This document shows, piece after piece, positions 34,422 to 43,283 of a DNA stretch of 64,000 nucleotides (the stretch's first letter is position 1; every line of letters begins with the position of its first letter). Origin of the DNA: Pseudomaricurvus sp033283175. Its GTDB lineage: Bacteria > Pseudomonadota > Gammaproteobacteria > Pseudomonadales > Cellvibrionaceae. The stretch spans positions 1,674,001-1,738,000 of the forward strand of contig JAWMQM010000001.1 in assembly GCA_033283175.1 (NCBI GenBank), read 5' to 3'. The notes under the pieces were generated by a model. That model was not told where the DNA came from. It searched no databases and saw only the letters and a program-made list of their open reading frames with translations. The position numbers and the translations under genes are program-made.

Positions 34422-34446
34422 ACCGGGGCCCTGTGCCCCGGTTTTA
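34422..34446. terminator. Terminator between rlmI and the imelysin gene
   Basis: ACCGGGGC (34422–34429), a five-base loop and GCCCCGGT (34435–34442) lead into TTTT. The genes on both sides converge on it. Confidence 0.82.
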
Positions 34447-34450
34447 CGTT

Positions 34451-35572
34451 TTAGCGCAAGCCCTGGCTCAATTTCAGTAGCTGCTGCAGTTGTTCGCCGG
34501 AGAGCAGGGTTGCAGGATCCTCTTCTGCTTCACCCCTGTTTGCCAGGCTGTCCATGACTGCCCGCAGGTCGCCACTGATGCTCTCCTGCTGCTGTGGCGC
34601 CAGCCACTGCAGCAGCGCCGGGGCGCTCTCGTCGGCGTCACTCAGCAGGGTGTCAATGGCTTGCAGCTGCGCCCTGATGCTGGCGCGATTGTCGTCGGCA
34701 AACGGTGCGTGCCAGGCGGGAGAAGACTCGCCGTCGGCTTGCAGTTGCTGCAGCAGATGCGCCGCCGCCTGCTGCCACAACTGCAGGCGACCGCTGGGAG
34801 GCAGTGACTGATAAGCCTTGCGAATACCGCTGGCTGGGTGGGCGAGGCGGTACTGCAGGCTGCCGAGATCTTCTGCCAGCAGTGCGGCCTGCAGCTGCAG
34901 CAAGGCGATCCGGCGGTGGCCGGGCAAGTCCGAGGCAGTCATGCCACTGGCTTGCTGTTCGCTGCTGGGGCTGCCCGCCACAAAGTCGCCCAGCGGCCGC
35001 TCACCCTTCTCACCCCACAGCAGGTATTCCATGGCGTGCAGGCCCAGCACCACATCGGCCTCGCTGCTGAAGCCGTGCTGGTGGCGCACTGCTTCGGCAT
35101 CAATGGGAATGACAATGTCATTCACCAGGCCGCTGTGCTGATAGAGATCGAAGTAGTCCAGGTAGCCCGGCTCGATGGGCCAGGCATCGCTCTGCCAGCG
35201 GACGTCGTCCAGCTGGCGGAAGAGGGTGGGTTGCACTTGTCCCAATGCGAACAGCGGGCTCAGTTGCAGCAGCTGTTGATGACTGTTACGCCAGGCGTCC
35301 CGCGCCGCCTGCAGGTGAACGTCGCTGGCGTCGTCTGCCAGTGCCTGCAGCGTTTGTTGCAGGGTGCTTATGCTGTTGATGGCATTGGTGGTGGCGGTGT
35401 CGAAATGCCGCCAGACCCGGTTGCTGATGGCATCGGCCTGATCCATGACGGCAGCCGGGGCGGTCTCCCCGGTCTCGGTGGTGTCGGGCTGGTCGCTGTC
35501 ACAGCCCCACAGGCAGAGCAGCATGGCCAGCAGCACAGCTGATGTGGTCTTGGGCCGCGGTGCAAGGATCAT
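34451..35572 (-). CDS. Imelysin-family lipoprotein
   Basis: A 373-residue exported protein of the imelysin/IrpA family, which are periplasmic or outer-membrane proteins often linked to iron uptake. From ATG 35572 the signal peptide ends in a lipobox (LLCLWGC, Cys24), so it should be lipidated by Lgt. The family motif GLHAMEYLLWGE (GxHxxE) is intact. The frame also offers ATG 35611, but this adds 13 residues ahead of a normal signal peptide. No iron-transport genes are adjacent. It follows the HAD hydrolase gene on the same strand. Confidence 0.88.
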   Translation of the reverse strand: MILAPRPKTTSAVLLAMLLCLWGCDSDQPDTTETGETAPAAVMDQADAISNRVWRHFDTATTNAINSISTLQQTLQALADDASDVHLQAARDAWRNSHQQLLQLSPLFALGQVQPTLFRQLDDVRWQSDAWPIEPGYLDYFDLYQHSGLVNDIVIPIDAEAVRHQHGFSSEADVVLGLHAMEYLLWGEKGERPLGDFVAGSPSSEQQASGMTASDLPGHRRIALLQLQAALLAEDLGSLQYRLAHPASGIRKAYQSLPPSGRLQLWQQAAAHLLQQLQADGESSPAWHAPFADDNRASIRAQLQAIDTLLSDADESAPALLQWLAPQQQESISGDLRAVMDSLANRGEAEEDPATLLSGEQLQQLLKLSQGLR

Positions 35573-35639
35573 GGGTGTCGGTACTCTCGTGGGTGTCGCG
35601 TGTCGTGTCATCTGCGGGTGCCGCGGGTCTGGCCCGGGG

Positions 35640-36308
35640 TCAGCGCAGGCTGATAATGGGCCAGCCTGCCTGTTGTGCGTGCTCTGCCAGGGCTGGATCC
35701 GGGTCTACTGCCACCGGGTTGTCCACCTGCAACAGCAGCGGCAGGTCGTTCATGGAGTCGCTGTAGAAGTAGCAGTCTTCCAGTGAACCGTTGAAGCCGC
35801 GCTCGCCCGCCTGCCGCAGCCACTCCTGCAGGCGGGTGATTTTACCGCTCTGGAAGCAGGGGGTGCCGATCATCCGGCCGGTGTAGCGGTCATCGAGAAT
35901 TTCGGCATCGGTGGCGAGAATGTCGTCCACACCCAGTGACTCGGCAATGGGTTTGGTAATGAAACCGTTGGTGGAGGTGATGATCAGCAGGTAGTCGCCA
36001 GCGTCGCGGTGCTCCTGCAGCAGCGTCTCGGCCTTGGGCAGGCGCAGGGGATCGATGACCTGCTGCATGAACTTGCGGTGCAGTTGCGCCAGCTCGTCCA
36101 GGCTGTAGCGGGTCAGCGGGGCGAGGCTGAACTCCAGGTAGGCTTCCAGATCCAGCTGGCCGGCTTCGTAGTCGGCATAGAACTGGTCGTTGGCCTGTTT
36201 ATAGGCCTGTGGATCCACCATACCTTCCTGCACCATGAATTCGCCCCAGGCGTGGTCGCTGTCACCGGCAATCAGGGTGTTGTCCAGGTCAAAAATTGCC
36301 AGTCTCAC
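35640..36308 (-). CDS. HAD-IB hydrolase (SerB-like phosphatase)
   Basis: A 222-residue HAD-superfamily phosphatase. Motif I is FDLDNT with Asp7 and Asp9, motif II the threonine/serine of IITSTNG, motif III the lysine of QSGKITRL, and motif IV YSDSMNDLP. In Pseudomonas the corresponding gene beside rppH has been linked, as I recall, to histidinol-phosphate phosphatase activity, but HAD-IB enzymes act on several phosphates so the substrate is not assigned. It is divergent from rppH. Confidence 0.88.
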   Translation of the reverse strand: MRLAIFDLDNTLIAGDSDHAWGEFMVQEGMVDPQAYKQANDQFYADYEAGQLDLEAYLEFSLAPLTRYSLDELAQLHRKFMQQVIDPLRLPKAETLLQEHRDAGDYLLIITSTNGFITKPIAESLGVDDILATDAEILDDRYTGRMIGTPCFQSGKITRLQEWLRQAGERGFNGSLEDCYFYSDSMNDLPLLLQVDNPVAVDPDPALAEHAQQAGWPIISLR

Positions 36309-36578
36309 GGTGTCACCTCCGGGTTGTTGGCTGGGAGTGTTTGGCGCAGGTTGCAGGCGGGGGCCGGCAAAGGGCGCTAGGATACAGGAGCGGCGCTGGA
36401 GTGTGAAAAAAATTAGCGCTCCTGCCTGGCGCCACTGTCACAAAACTTCCGTCAGGTGACGGCAACATGGCGCGCTGCTACTGACTTGCCGGTCGCATTG
36501 ATGAAAGTCGAAGAAGTGTGGAACAATAGCTGTTCGTTATAGACATTGGCCAATCAGGTACCGTGGGAGAATTTAAGA

Positions 36579-37085
36579 GTGATTGATGCAGACGGTTTCC
36601 GGCCCAATGTTGGCATAATCCTCACCAATGCCCGGGGACAGGTATTGTGGGCGCGCCGCGTCGGCGGCCAGGACGCCTGGCAGTTTCCCCAGGGTGGAAT
36701 CCAGGAGGGGGAAGACCCGGAGCAGGCCCTCTTCCGCGAGCTCAACGAGGAGGTTGGGTTGACCCGCAAGGACGTGAAAATTCTCGGCCGCACCCGCGGC
36801 TGGCTGCGCTACCGCCTGCCCCAGCGGCTGCAGCGCCACGGCAGCAATCCCCTCTGTGTCGGCCAGAAGCAAAAATGGTTTCTGTTACAGCTGATCTCCG
36901 ATGACGACGCTGTGCGCCTCGATACCCATGGCAAAGCCGAATTTGATCACTGGCGCTGGGTCAGCTACTGGTATCCGCTGGATCAGGTAGTGGCTTTCAA
37001 GCGTGACGTCTACCGCCGGGCCATGAAAGAGCTGGCACCCGTACACGCGCTGCTGGAATCCCGCAGCGTCGCCAGCAGTGGCTAG
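36579..37085 (+). CDS. rppH: RppH, RNA 5'-pyrophosphohydrolase (Nudix)
   Basis: Removes pyrophosphate from mRNA 5' ends and so starts RNase E-dependent decay. The 168-residue protein starts at GTG 36579 with MIDADGFRPNVGIIL, the standard RppH N-terminus; GGGAGA at 36565–36570 is the ribosome site. The Nudix box spans residues ~39–61 and ends REL..EEVGL. The following TRGWLRYRLP and KQKWFLLQL are RppH-specific. ptsP begins 10 bases after the stop, the same order as in Pseudomonas. Confidence 0.96.
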   Translation: MIDADGFRPNVGIILTNARGQVLWARRVGGQDAWQFPQGGIQEGEDPEQALFRELNEEVGLTRKDVKILGRTRGWLRYRLPQRLQRHGSNPLCVGQKQKWFLLQLISDDDAVRLDTHGKAEFDHWRWVSYWYPLDQVVAFKRDVYRRAMKELAPVHALLESRSVASSG

Positions 37086-37095
37086 GGCCCCCTCT

Positions 37096-39366
37096 ATGCT
37101 GAATTATCTGCGCAGTATTGTTCAGGAAGTGAACGCCGCCCGCGATCTGCAGTCGGCCCTGAATATTATTGTGCAGCGGGTCAAGTCGGTGATGGTCACC
37201 GAGGTGTGCTCTGCTTACCTGCGCGATGGCCAGGGCAATTTTGTGCTGATGGCTACCGACGGCCTGAACCAGACATCCGTGGGTCAGGTAACCCTGGCAC
37301 TGGGTGAGGGTCTGGTGGGTTACGTGGCCCAGCGGGAAGAGCCAATCAACCTGGAGCAGGCCACCGCTCACCCCAAATACCAATACTTCGAAGCCACCGG
37401 CGAAGAGCGTTATTCCTCGTTTATGGGGGTGCCCATTATTCACCAGCGCCAGGTGCTGGGGGTGCTGGTGGTACAGCAGGTGGAGCGGCGCCGGTTCGAT
37501 GAGGGCGAAGAGGCCTTCCTGGTCACCATGTCAGCGCAATTGGCCGGGGTTATTGCTCATGCCGAGGCCACCGGTGCGCTGAAGGTGATGGGCCAGAAAG
37601 CCCGCTCGGCGCGTTTCAAGGGGGTGGCAGGCTCGCCGGGTGTGGCCATCGGTCGCGCTGTGGTGATGTCCCCGGCGGCGGATCTGCGCAGTGTGCCCTA
37701 CCGTGCCTGTAGCGATGTGGATGCCGAACTGGCCTTTTTTAACCGCTGCCTGGCCTCGGCGCGCAACGATATCAAAGAGCTGGGCAAGCAGCTGGAGTCG
37801 CGCCTCAATGCCCAGGAGCAGGCGCTGTTTGATGCGTATCTCTCCATGCTCGACGACGCCTCCCTGGGTGGCGAGGTGGTGGAACGTATCCGCAACGGCA
37901 TGGGTGCTGCCTACGCCTGGAGTGAGGTAATCCTCGAGCACGAGCGCAATTTCAGCAGCATGAACGACGCCTACCTGCGTGAGCGCGCTGCCGATATCCG
38001 AGACCTGGGCCGGCGGGTGCTGGCCTACCTGCAGGAGTCCACCCAGAAGAGTCGGGTCTTCCCGGAAAACTCGATTTTGCTGGGTGAGGAGCTGACGGCG
38101 TCCATGCTGGGGGAGGTGCCCAAGGACCGCCTCGGCGGCATGGTGTCGGTGCAGGGGTCCAGCAACTCCCACGTCGCCATCCTCGCCCGCGCCATGGGCA
38201 TTCCCACGGTGATGGGCGCGGTGGATATGCCCTTCACCCAGCTGGAGGGGCGGGAGCTGATCGTCGACGGCTACCGTGGCAACGTCTACTGTGACCCGCG
38301 GGAGGACCTGCGTCAGCACTTCGAGGCCATCTGCGCCGAGGAGCAGGAGCTGGTCAAGGGGCTGGAGGCGCTCAAGGACCTGCCCTGCGAGACCACCGAC
38401 AAACACCGTGTGCCGCTGTGGGTGAATACTGGCCTGATGGCCGACGTGGTGCGTTCACTGGAGCGCGGCGCTGAGGGGGTGGGGCTCTACCGCACCGAGA
38501 TTCCGTTTTTGCTGCGCGAGCGTTTCCCCAGCGAGGAGGAGCAGCGCCTCACCTACCGCGAGCAGCTGGAGGCGTTTGCCCCCAAGACCGTCACCATGCG
38601 CACACTGGATATCGGCGGTGACAAGTCACTGCCCTATTTCCCCATCGAGGAGGAGAACCCCTTCCTCGGCTGGCGTGGTATCCGCGTCACCCTCGATCAT
38701 CCGGAGATCTTCCTGGCCCAGGTGCGCGCCATGCTCAAGGCCAGCGAAGGGCTCAACAACATGCGCATTATGCTGCCCATGATCTCCAGCGTGGGTGAGC
38801 TGGACGCCAGCAAGGCGCTGATTTACCGCGCTCACCAGGAGTTGCTGGAAGACGGTTACCAGATCGAGATTCCGCCGATTGGCGTCATGATCGAGGTGCC
38901 GGCGGCGGTCTACCAGGCCCGTGAACTGGCGGCGCGCTCCGACTTCCTCTCGGTGGGCAGTAACGACCTGACCCAGTACCTGCTGGCGGTGGACCGCAAT
39001 AACCCGCAGGTTGCCGACCTCTACCAGGCGTTCCACCCGGCGGTGCTGCGGGCCCTGCACCAGATTGTGCGCGACGGTCACAGCCAGGGTGCCAGTGTCG
39101 GGATCTGTGGTGAAATGGCCGGCGATCCGGCCGCCGCGGTGTTGCTGATGGCCATGGGCTACGATGTGCTCTCCATGAACGCCACCAACTTGCCCAAGGT
39201 GAAGAAGGTGATCCGCAGCATTACCCTGGAGCAGGCGGAAGACCTGCTGGATCAGGTAATGGTGCAGGACGACGTTGACGCCGTACTGCAGTGTCTCGAC
39301 AAGGGCCTGGAGAGCGCCGGTCTCTCCCGCCTGGTGAGCGGGCCGCCTACCGACCTGACCGAATAA
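37096..39366 (+). CDS. ptsP: PtsP, nitrogen-PTS enzyme I (EI-Ntr)
   Basis: A 756-residue phosphotransferase that passes phosphate from PEP to NPr in the nitrogen-related PTS. The N-terminal GAF domain (~15–165, MGVPIIHQRQVLGVLVVQQ) senses nitrogen status. The EI part includes the phospho-histidine His359 in SNSHVAILARAMG, and the PEP-binding barrel with LRTE-like YRTEIPFL, MRTLDIGGDK and the C-terminal GICGEMAGDP. ATG 37096 fits the family start MLNYLRSIVQEV, while the frame extends to 37078. The partner genes ptsO and ptsN are not in the window. Confidence 0.95.
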   Translation: MLNYLRSIVQEVNAARDLQSALNIIVQRVKSVMVTEVCSAYLRDGQGNFVLMATDGLNQTSVGQVTLALGEGLVGYVAQREEPINLEQATAHPKYQYFEATGEERYSSFMGVPIIHQRQVLGVLVVQQVERRRFDEGEEAFLVTMSAQLAGVIAHAEATGALKVMGQKARSARFKGVAGSPGVAIGRAVVMSPAADLRSVPYRACSDVDAELAFFNRCLASARNDIKELGKQLESRLNAQEQALFDAYLSMLDDASLGGEVVERIRNGMGAAYAWSEVILEHERNFSSMNDAYLRERAADIRDLGRRVLAYLQESTQKSRVFPENSILLGEELTASMLGEVPKDRLGGMVSVQGSSNSHVAILARAMGIPTVMGAVDMPFTQLEGRELIVDGYRGNVYCDPREDLRQHFEAICAEEQELVKGLEALKDLPCETTDKHRVPLWVNTGLMADVVRSLERGAEGVGLYRTEIPFLLRERFPSEEEQRLTYREQLEAFAPKTVTMRTLDIGGDKSLPYFPIEEENPFLGWRGIRVTLDHPEIFLAQVRAMLKASEGLNNMRIMLPMISSVGELDASKALIYRAHQELLEDGYQIEIPPIGVMIEVPAAVYQARELAARSDFLSVGSNDLTQYLLAVDRNNPQVADLYQAFHPAVLRALHQIVRDGHSQGASVGICGEMAGDPAAAVLLMAMGYDVLSMNATNLPKVKKVIRSITLEQAEDLLDQVMVQDDVDAVLQCLDKGLESAGLSRLVSGPPTDLTE

Positions 39367-39439
39367 CAGGGCTGTTCCTCGCTCCTGTTGTCCCCCTATT
39401 TTTGTTACCTCTGCCGTTCAGACCCGCGGCGACCGGGTT

Positions 39440-40246
39440 TCAGCCCAGTTGCCAGCTCTGCTCCCCGCTGAATCCCTGCTCATCGAATTGCCGTTCAATA
39501 AACTGCCAGCCACGCTGACGGTGGAACAGCGCCAGGGTAGAGGCGCGGGTGCCGTAGTCGGCACTGTGGATAAAGGCCGAGGAGAGCTGGATCTCCCGCT
39601 CCAGCGGAATACCAGTCTGGGGCAGCTGCGCCACGGGCGCGGCGGTGGCATCGGCCAGCAGCTCAAACAACTCGTCACAGCGCGCAGCGGGGTGTGACCA
39701 GTCCCGCTGCAGGCACTGCAGCAGGCCCTGGCGGCTGCGCTCCACCTTGGGCCAGGAGCTGTCCAGCAGGCCGTTGCTCAACCCGTAAACCCCCGCCTCC
39801 AGCTCCCGGCTGGCGCCTTGCCGGCTCTGATGGGTATCGCTGCCAAAGGTGTCGATGTTGGAGCTGTACCAGAGGCTGTCGGCGCTGCCGCTGAGCAGGT
39901 TAAAACCATTGAATTGCGCCGCCTGCGACTGCAATTGCTGCAGGTGTGCCGCCGCGTCCGGGCTCAGCAGGCTGTCCAGCACCAGCTGACCGCGGGAGCG
40001 GGGTCGGTCGGCGGTGATATGGCCGTTACGGATGTTGGTGACTGCGGCAAAACGACCATTGGCGCGCACGCCCATCCAGGTGCCGCCCGCCTGCAGGTCG
40101 CGGCCGCTGAGAACAGTCTCCCCGCTGGGCAGTGGCTGCCACAGGCTGGCGCTGTCCGTGGGGCGCTGGTAGAACTCATCGCGGTTGGCGGCAACGATCA
40201 GCGGGTAGTCGGGGTGGCTGCGCAGGGCGAAAACAATCAGGCACAT
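39440..40246 (-). CDS. NRDE/TANGO2 family protein
   Basis: A 268-residue protein of the NRDE family. The N-terminus MCLIVFALRSHPDYPLIVAA followed by NRDEF gives the family its name. TWMGVRANGRFAAVTNIRN and YGLSNGLLDSSWPKV are further conserved blocks. Eukaryotic TANGO2 relatives have been linked to haem handling and lipid homeostasis; the bacterial role is unclear. ATG 40246 is chosen because family members begin MCLI; an ATG five codons upstream is possible. Confidence 0.9.
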   Translation of the reverse strand: MCLIVFALRSHPDYPLIVAANRDEFYQRPTDSASLWQPLPSGETVLSGRDLQAGGTWMGVRANGRFAAVTNIRNGHITADRPRSRGQLVLDSLLSPDAAAHLQQLQSQAAQFNGFNLLSGSADSLWYSSNIDTFGSDTHQSRQGASRELEAGVYGLSNGLLDSSWPKVERSRQGLLQCLQRDWSHPAARCDELFELLADATAAPVAQLPQTGIPLEREIQLSSAFIHSADYGTRASTLALFHRQRGWQFIERQFDEQGFSGEQSWQLG

Positions 40247-40332
40247 GGGCGGGTATTTCAACGTTCGGGTCCGGCAGTTTGCGCAAAGCGCTGCCCTCTG
40301 TAAAGACGGAGAGGGTGGATCCGCGCCGTCTC

Positions 40333-41109
40333 CTATACACCGGTAATGCGACGAATCAGCGGGAAGTAGAGGCGGTAGGGCAGCAGTCGCAGCAGCTTCA
40401 GGAAGGTGACAAAACGGCGCGGGAAGATGATCTCGAAACGGTCGCTGCAGAGCCCCGTCAGCAACGCCCTGGCGGCGTCATCCACTTCCATCAGGTCCGG
40501 CATGGCGAACTCATTCTTGTCCGTCAGTGGGGTGCGTATGAATCCCGGGTTGATCAGCTGCAATTTTACCCCGTGGTTCTGCAGCTCCAGGTACAGGGCC
40601 TCGGCCAGGTGAATCAGCGCCGCCTTGCCGGCGCCATAGGCGGCGGCGGTGGGCAGTCCCCGATAGCCGGCGGACGACGCCATGATGGCGATGTGGCCGC
40701 TGCCTGCTTCCAGCATCTGTTGCATGACCGGTTCCAGGCATTGGCAGGTGCCCAGCAGGTTGGTCTGCCACAGCTGCAGGCAGCGCTCGGTGCTGAAGTC
40801 GGCGGCGCCAAACGGGTCGTGGGTGCCGGCATTGAGGACCGCCAGCTGCGGCCAGTCGTCGTGCTGCTGCCAGTGCTGGCAGAGGTCGTTGATCTGGTGA
40901 GGGTCGGTGATGTCCAGCGGTGCCGGCTCGATGGGCCCCGGCAGATTGGCGCAGCGCTGTTGCAGGGCCTCAAGCTCGTCGCGGTTGCGTGCCGAGGCCG
41001 TCACCCTCACGCCGGCACGGCTCAGGGCTTCGCAGAGGGCGGCACCGATGCCGCGGCCGGCGCCTGTGACCCAGGCGTGGCGCCAGGGGAGAGTTTGTGG
41101 TGTGGTCAT
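40333..41109 (-). CDS. Short-chain dehydrogenase/reductase
   Basis: A 258-residue classical SDR. Cofactor motif TGAGRGIG, structural motif LNAG, active-site serine in MASSAGYRG and the catalytic AYGAGKAAL. The C-terminus LRLLPYRLYFPLIRRITG is basic and hydrophobic and may bind the membrane, as in lipid-modifying SDRs. It lies 38 bases after the chalcone-isomerase-like gene on the same strand and is probably co-transcribed with it and the DUF2878 gene. Substrate unknown. Confidence 0.85.
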   Translation of the reverse strand: MTTPQTLPWRHAWVTGAGRGIGAALCEALSRAGVRVTASARNRDELEALQQRCANLPGPIEPAPLDITDPHQINDLCQHWQQHDDWPQLAVLNAGTHDPFGAADFSTERCLQLWQTNLLGTCQCLEPVMQQMLEAGSGHIAIMASSAGYRGLPTAAAYGAGKAALIHLAEALYLELQNHGVKLQLINPGFIRTPLTDKNEFAMPDLMEVDDAARALLTGLCSDRFEIIFPRRFVTFLKLLRLLPYRLYFPLIRRITGV

Positions 41110-41147
41110 GTGTCAGGCCTGTCTGGTGTGGCTGATGTTGGGAGTGG

Positions 41148-41705
41148 CTAATGTCCGGAGTGGTGCTCACCGCGCAGGGCACGGGCCAGCTCCGGGAACT
41201 GACTGTCCGGGGCCAGCCAGATACTGAGGAACGCCGGCGCAAACTCCGGGTCGCTGATACTGCCGAGGGCTGTACCGTTGGCATAGAACCAGGCGGCGCC
41301 TCCGGCATCGGTAAAGAGGCTGAGTTGATCCCCCTTGCGCACATCGGGCCAGAGGCGCGCCAGCTGTGGCAACCATTGGCGCCGCTGTTCCCCGCTGCTG
41401 AACGGTTGCAGTTGGCTCTCTGTCTCGCGCAGCAGTTGCGCAGCACTGATGTCGCGCTGGTAGGTGAGTTCCAGCAGCAGCGGCTGGGTCATCCACGGGG
41501 ACTGGTGTGGTCGGGCGTGGTCGGGGTGGAACAGGCGGGCGCGATAGATATCCCACCACAGCACACTCAGTTGTGCTTCACCCACCAGCGGCCAGTCCCG
41601 GGGCAGGGGCGGGGTTGTGGCGTGCAGGCAGGCGGGCTGGAGCAGCAGCCATAGAAAGGCCCAGGCAAGAGGTTGTTTGAGTATTGAAGGTCGGCGGATC
41701 AACAT
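41148..41705 (-). CDS. Chalcone-isomerase-like exported protein
   Basis: A 185-residue protein with a signal peptide (hydrophobic AWAFLWLLLQPACLHA) and a domain resembling bacterial chalcone isomerase-like proteins: VGEAQLSVLWWDIYRARLF, LELTYQRDISAAQLL and DQLSLFTDAGG. Despite the name, bacterial members are not known to act on flavonoids. Its start overlaps the end of the DUF2878 gene by seven bases, showing tight coupling. The neighbours suggest a role in membrane-lipid change or photo-oxidative stress, which is inference. Confidence 0.82.
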   Translation of the reverse strand: MLIRRPSILKQPLAWAFLWLLLQPACLHATTPPLPRDWPLVGEAQLSVLWWDIYRARLFHPDHARPHQSPWMTQPLLLELTYQRDISAAQLLRETESQLQPFSSGEQRRQWLPQLARLWPDVRKGDQLSLFTDAGGAAWFYANGTALGSISDPEFAPAFLSIWLAPDSQFPELARALRGEHHSGH

Positions 41706-42247
41706 GGCTTACCTCCCGGGACTGGTCTGGGGGTGGTCCGGGCCAGATGCAGCAGCAGTGGCAGCAGTGCCAGCCACAGTGAGGCTATCAGCAGGGTTGT
41801 GAGGGCATTCCCCATGGGAAACTCAACCGCGCCCAGGCGGGCCGCGGCCCAGTAGGAGGCGCCACCCGCCACTCCGCCACTGACTGCCGCCAGCAGCGGG
41901 CGGGGGCCGAGCCAGGCCAGGCTCTGACGCAGGCAGGCGCCGAAGCCGAGCCACAGCAGTAGCAGCCACCATGGCAATTGCAGCAGGGGGATCAGGGACT
42001 GATCGGCAAAACGATAGAGGCCGGCGTGGCCCAGCAGGGCATCCAGGCCCATGCCGATGGCGGCGGTCAGTGTCACGACGCGGAGTTCTGCCTGTGGTTG
42101 CGGGTGCAGCAGCAGGTGCAGGATCAGCAGGAGGGCGGCAAGGGGCAGGGCGCTGTTACCCAGCAGGATGCAGCACCACCAGAGCAGCTGAAAGCCGGCG
42201 GCATTGAGCAGCAGTTGCTGGCTGTTGAAGGGCCCACTGAACCACAT
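41699..42247 (-). CDS. DUF2878 family membrane protein
   Basis: A 182-residue integral membrane protein with five or six hydrophobic helices; the segments LTAAIGMGLDALLGHAGLYRF-like and PWWLLLLWLGFG are typical of DUF2878. It is the first gene of a minus-strand trio with the chalcone-isomerase-like gene and an SDR. In other marine gammaproteobacteria DUF2878 genes occur in larger clusters with SDR, DUF1365, cyclopropane-synthase-like and ChrR-type regulator genes. Those other members are missing here. Confidence 0.8.
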   Translation of the reverse strand: MWFSGPFNSQQLLLNAAGFQLLWWCCILLGNSALPLAALLLILHLLLHPQPQAELRVVTLTAAIGMGLDALLGHAGLYRFADQSLIPLLQLPWWLLLLWLGFGACLRQSLAWLGPRPLLAAVSGGVAGGASYWAAARLGAVEFPMGNALTTLLIASLWLALLPLLLHLARTTPRPVPGGKPC

Positions 42248-42366
42248 GCCTCGTCTCTCCCGGTGTCAGTCGCATTACAGAGGGTTACGCAGCGCCGGCA
42301 CAGGTGGATGAGTTTGCCGGCCCTGATTGAAATCCGGATAATGCCGCCAGCTGCCGAGGGGGCCTT

Positions 42367-43176
42367 ATGCTGACACTGTTACTTCTTTTTGCTCTGGTGG
42401 GATCGCTGGCGGGCCTCGTGGCGGGCCTGTTTGGGCTCGGTGGCGGCGTGGTCATGGTGCCGGCACTGATCTATGCCTTCGCCGCCCTCGGCTTTCCGCC
42501 GGAGATCCTTACCCACCTGGCGGTGGGGACATCACTCACCTGTATTGTGGTCACCTCCATCACCTCCGCCTGGACCCACTGGCAGAAGGGGGCGGTTGAG
42601 CTCGGCATCCTGCCAGCATTGATTCCGGGGGTGCTGGTGGGCGGCTGGATTGGCGGTATGGTGGCGGCGGAGCTCAAGGGGCCGCAGCTGCAGACCGCCT
42701 TTGCGGTGTTTCTGGTGTTTGTGGCAATTACCATGCTGCGCTCGGTGCCCAGTGGTCAGGTGCGCCTGCCCGGGCGTGTTGGCCTGACCGGGGTTGCCAC
42801 CCTGATCGGCACCCTGTCGGCCCTGTTCGGTGTGGGTGGCGGTTCCATGACGGTGCCCTTTCTGCGCTATTGCGGCATGGTCATGGCACGCGCGGTAGCC
42901 ACGTCAGCCGCCCTGGGGTTGCCTATTGCCCTCTCCGGGTCGCTCTCCTATCTGGTGCAGGGCTGGCAACATGAACAACTGCCGGAGTTTGCGGTCGGAT
43001 TTATCTACCTGCCCGCCTTTGCGGGTATGGTGGTGTGCAGTGCTCCCGCCTCGCGGGTGGGGGCCAAGCTGGCTCACCGGCTGCCGGCCCGTCGCCTGCA
43101 GCAGGCCTTTGCCGTGGTCCTGCTGCTCATTGCGGGGCAGTTGTTGATTGGTGGTATGATGGCGAGCCACGCCTGA
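42367..43176 (+). CDS. TauE/SafE family membrane exporter
   Basis: A 269-residue inner-membrane protein with about eight helices in two repeats. Each half begins with a glycine-rich segment: GLVAGLFGLGGGVVMVPAL near residue 17 and GTLSALFGVGGGSMTVPFL near 149, both hallmarks of TauE/SafE. Family members are thought to export sulfite, sulfoacetate or related anions; the actual substrate here is not evident. A homologue sits beside lgt in Pseudomonas too, so the link may be positional only. Confidence 0.9.
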   Translation: MLTLLLLFALVGSLAGLVAGLFGLGGGVVMVPALIYAFAALGFPPEILTHLAVGTSLTCIVVTSITSAWTHWQKGAVELGILPALIPGVLVGGWIGGMVAAELKGPQLQTAFAVFLVFVAITMLRSVPSGQVRLPGRVGLTGVATLIGTLSALFGVGGGSMTVPFLRYCGMVMARAVATSAALGLPIALSGSLSYLVQGWQHEQLPEFAVGFIYLPAFAGMVVCSAPASRVGAKLAHRLPARRLQQAFAVVLLLIAGQLLIGGMMASHA

Positions 43177-43283
43177 GGTGCCTGGCGCCGGGGTGACAAA
43201 GGACGAGTAACGCGAGAGCGGGTCAGGCTGGAGTCACTCACTCCAGGGCAGCCCGTCGCCAGACAAAGTAATCCGCAGGACTT

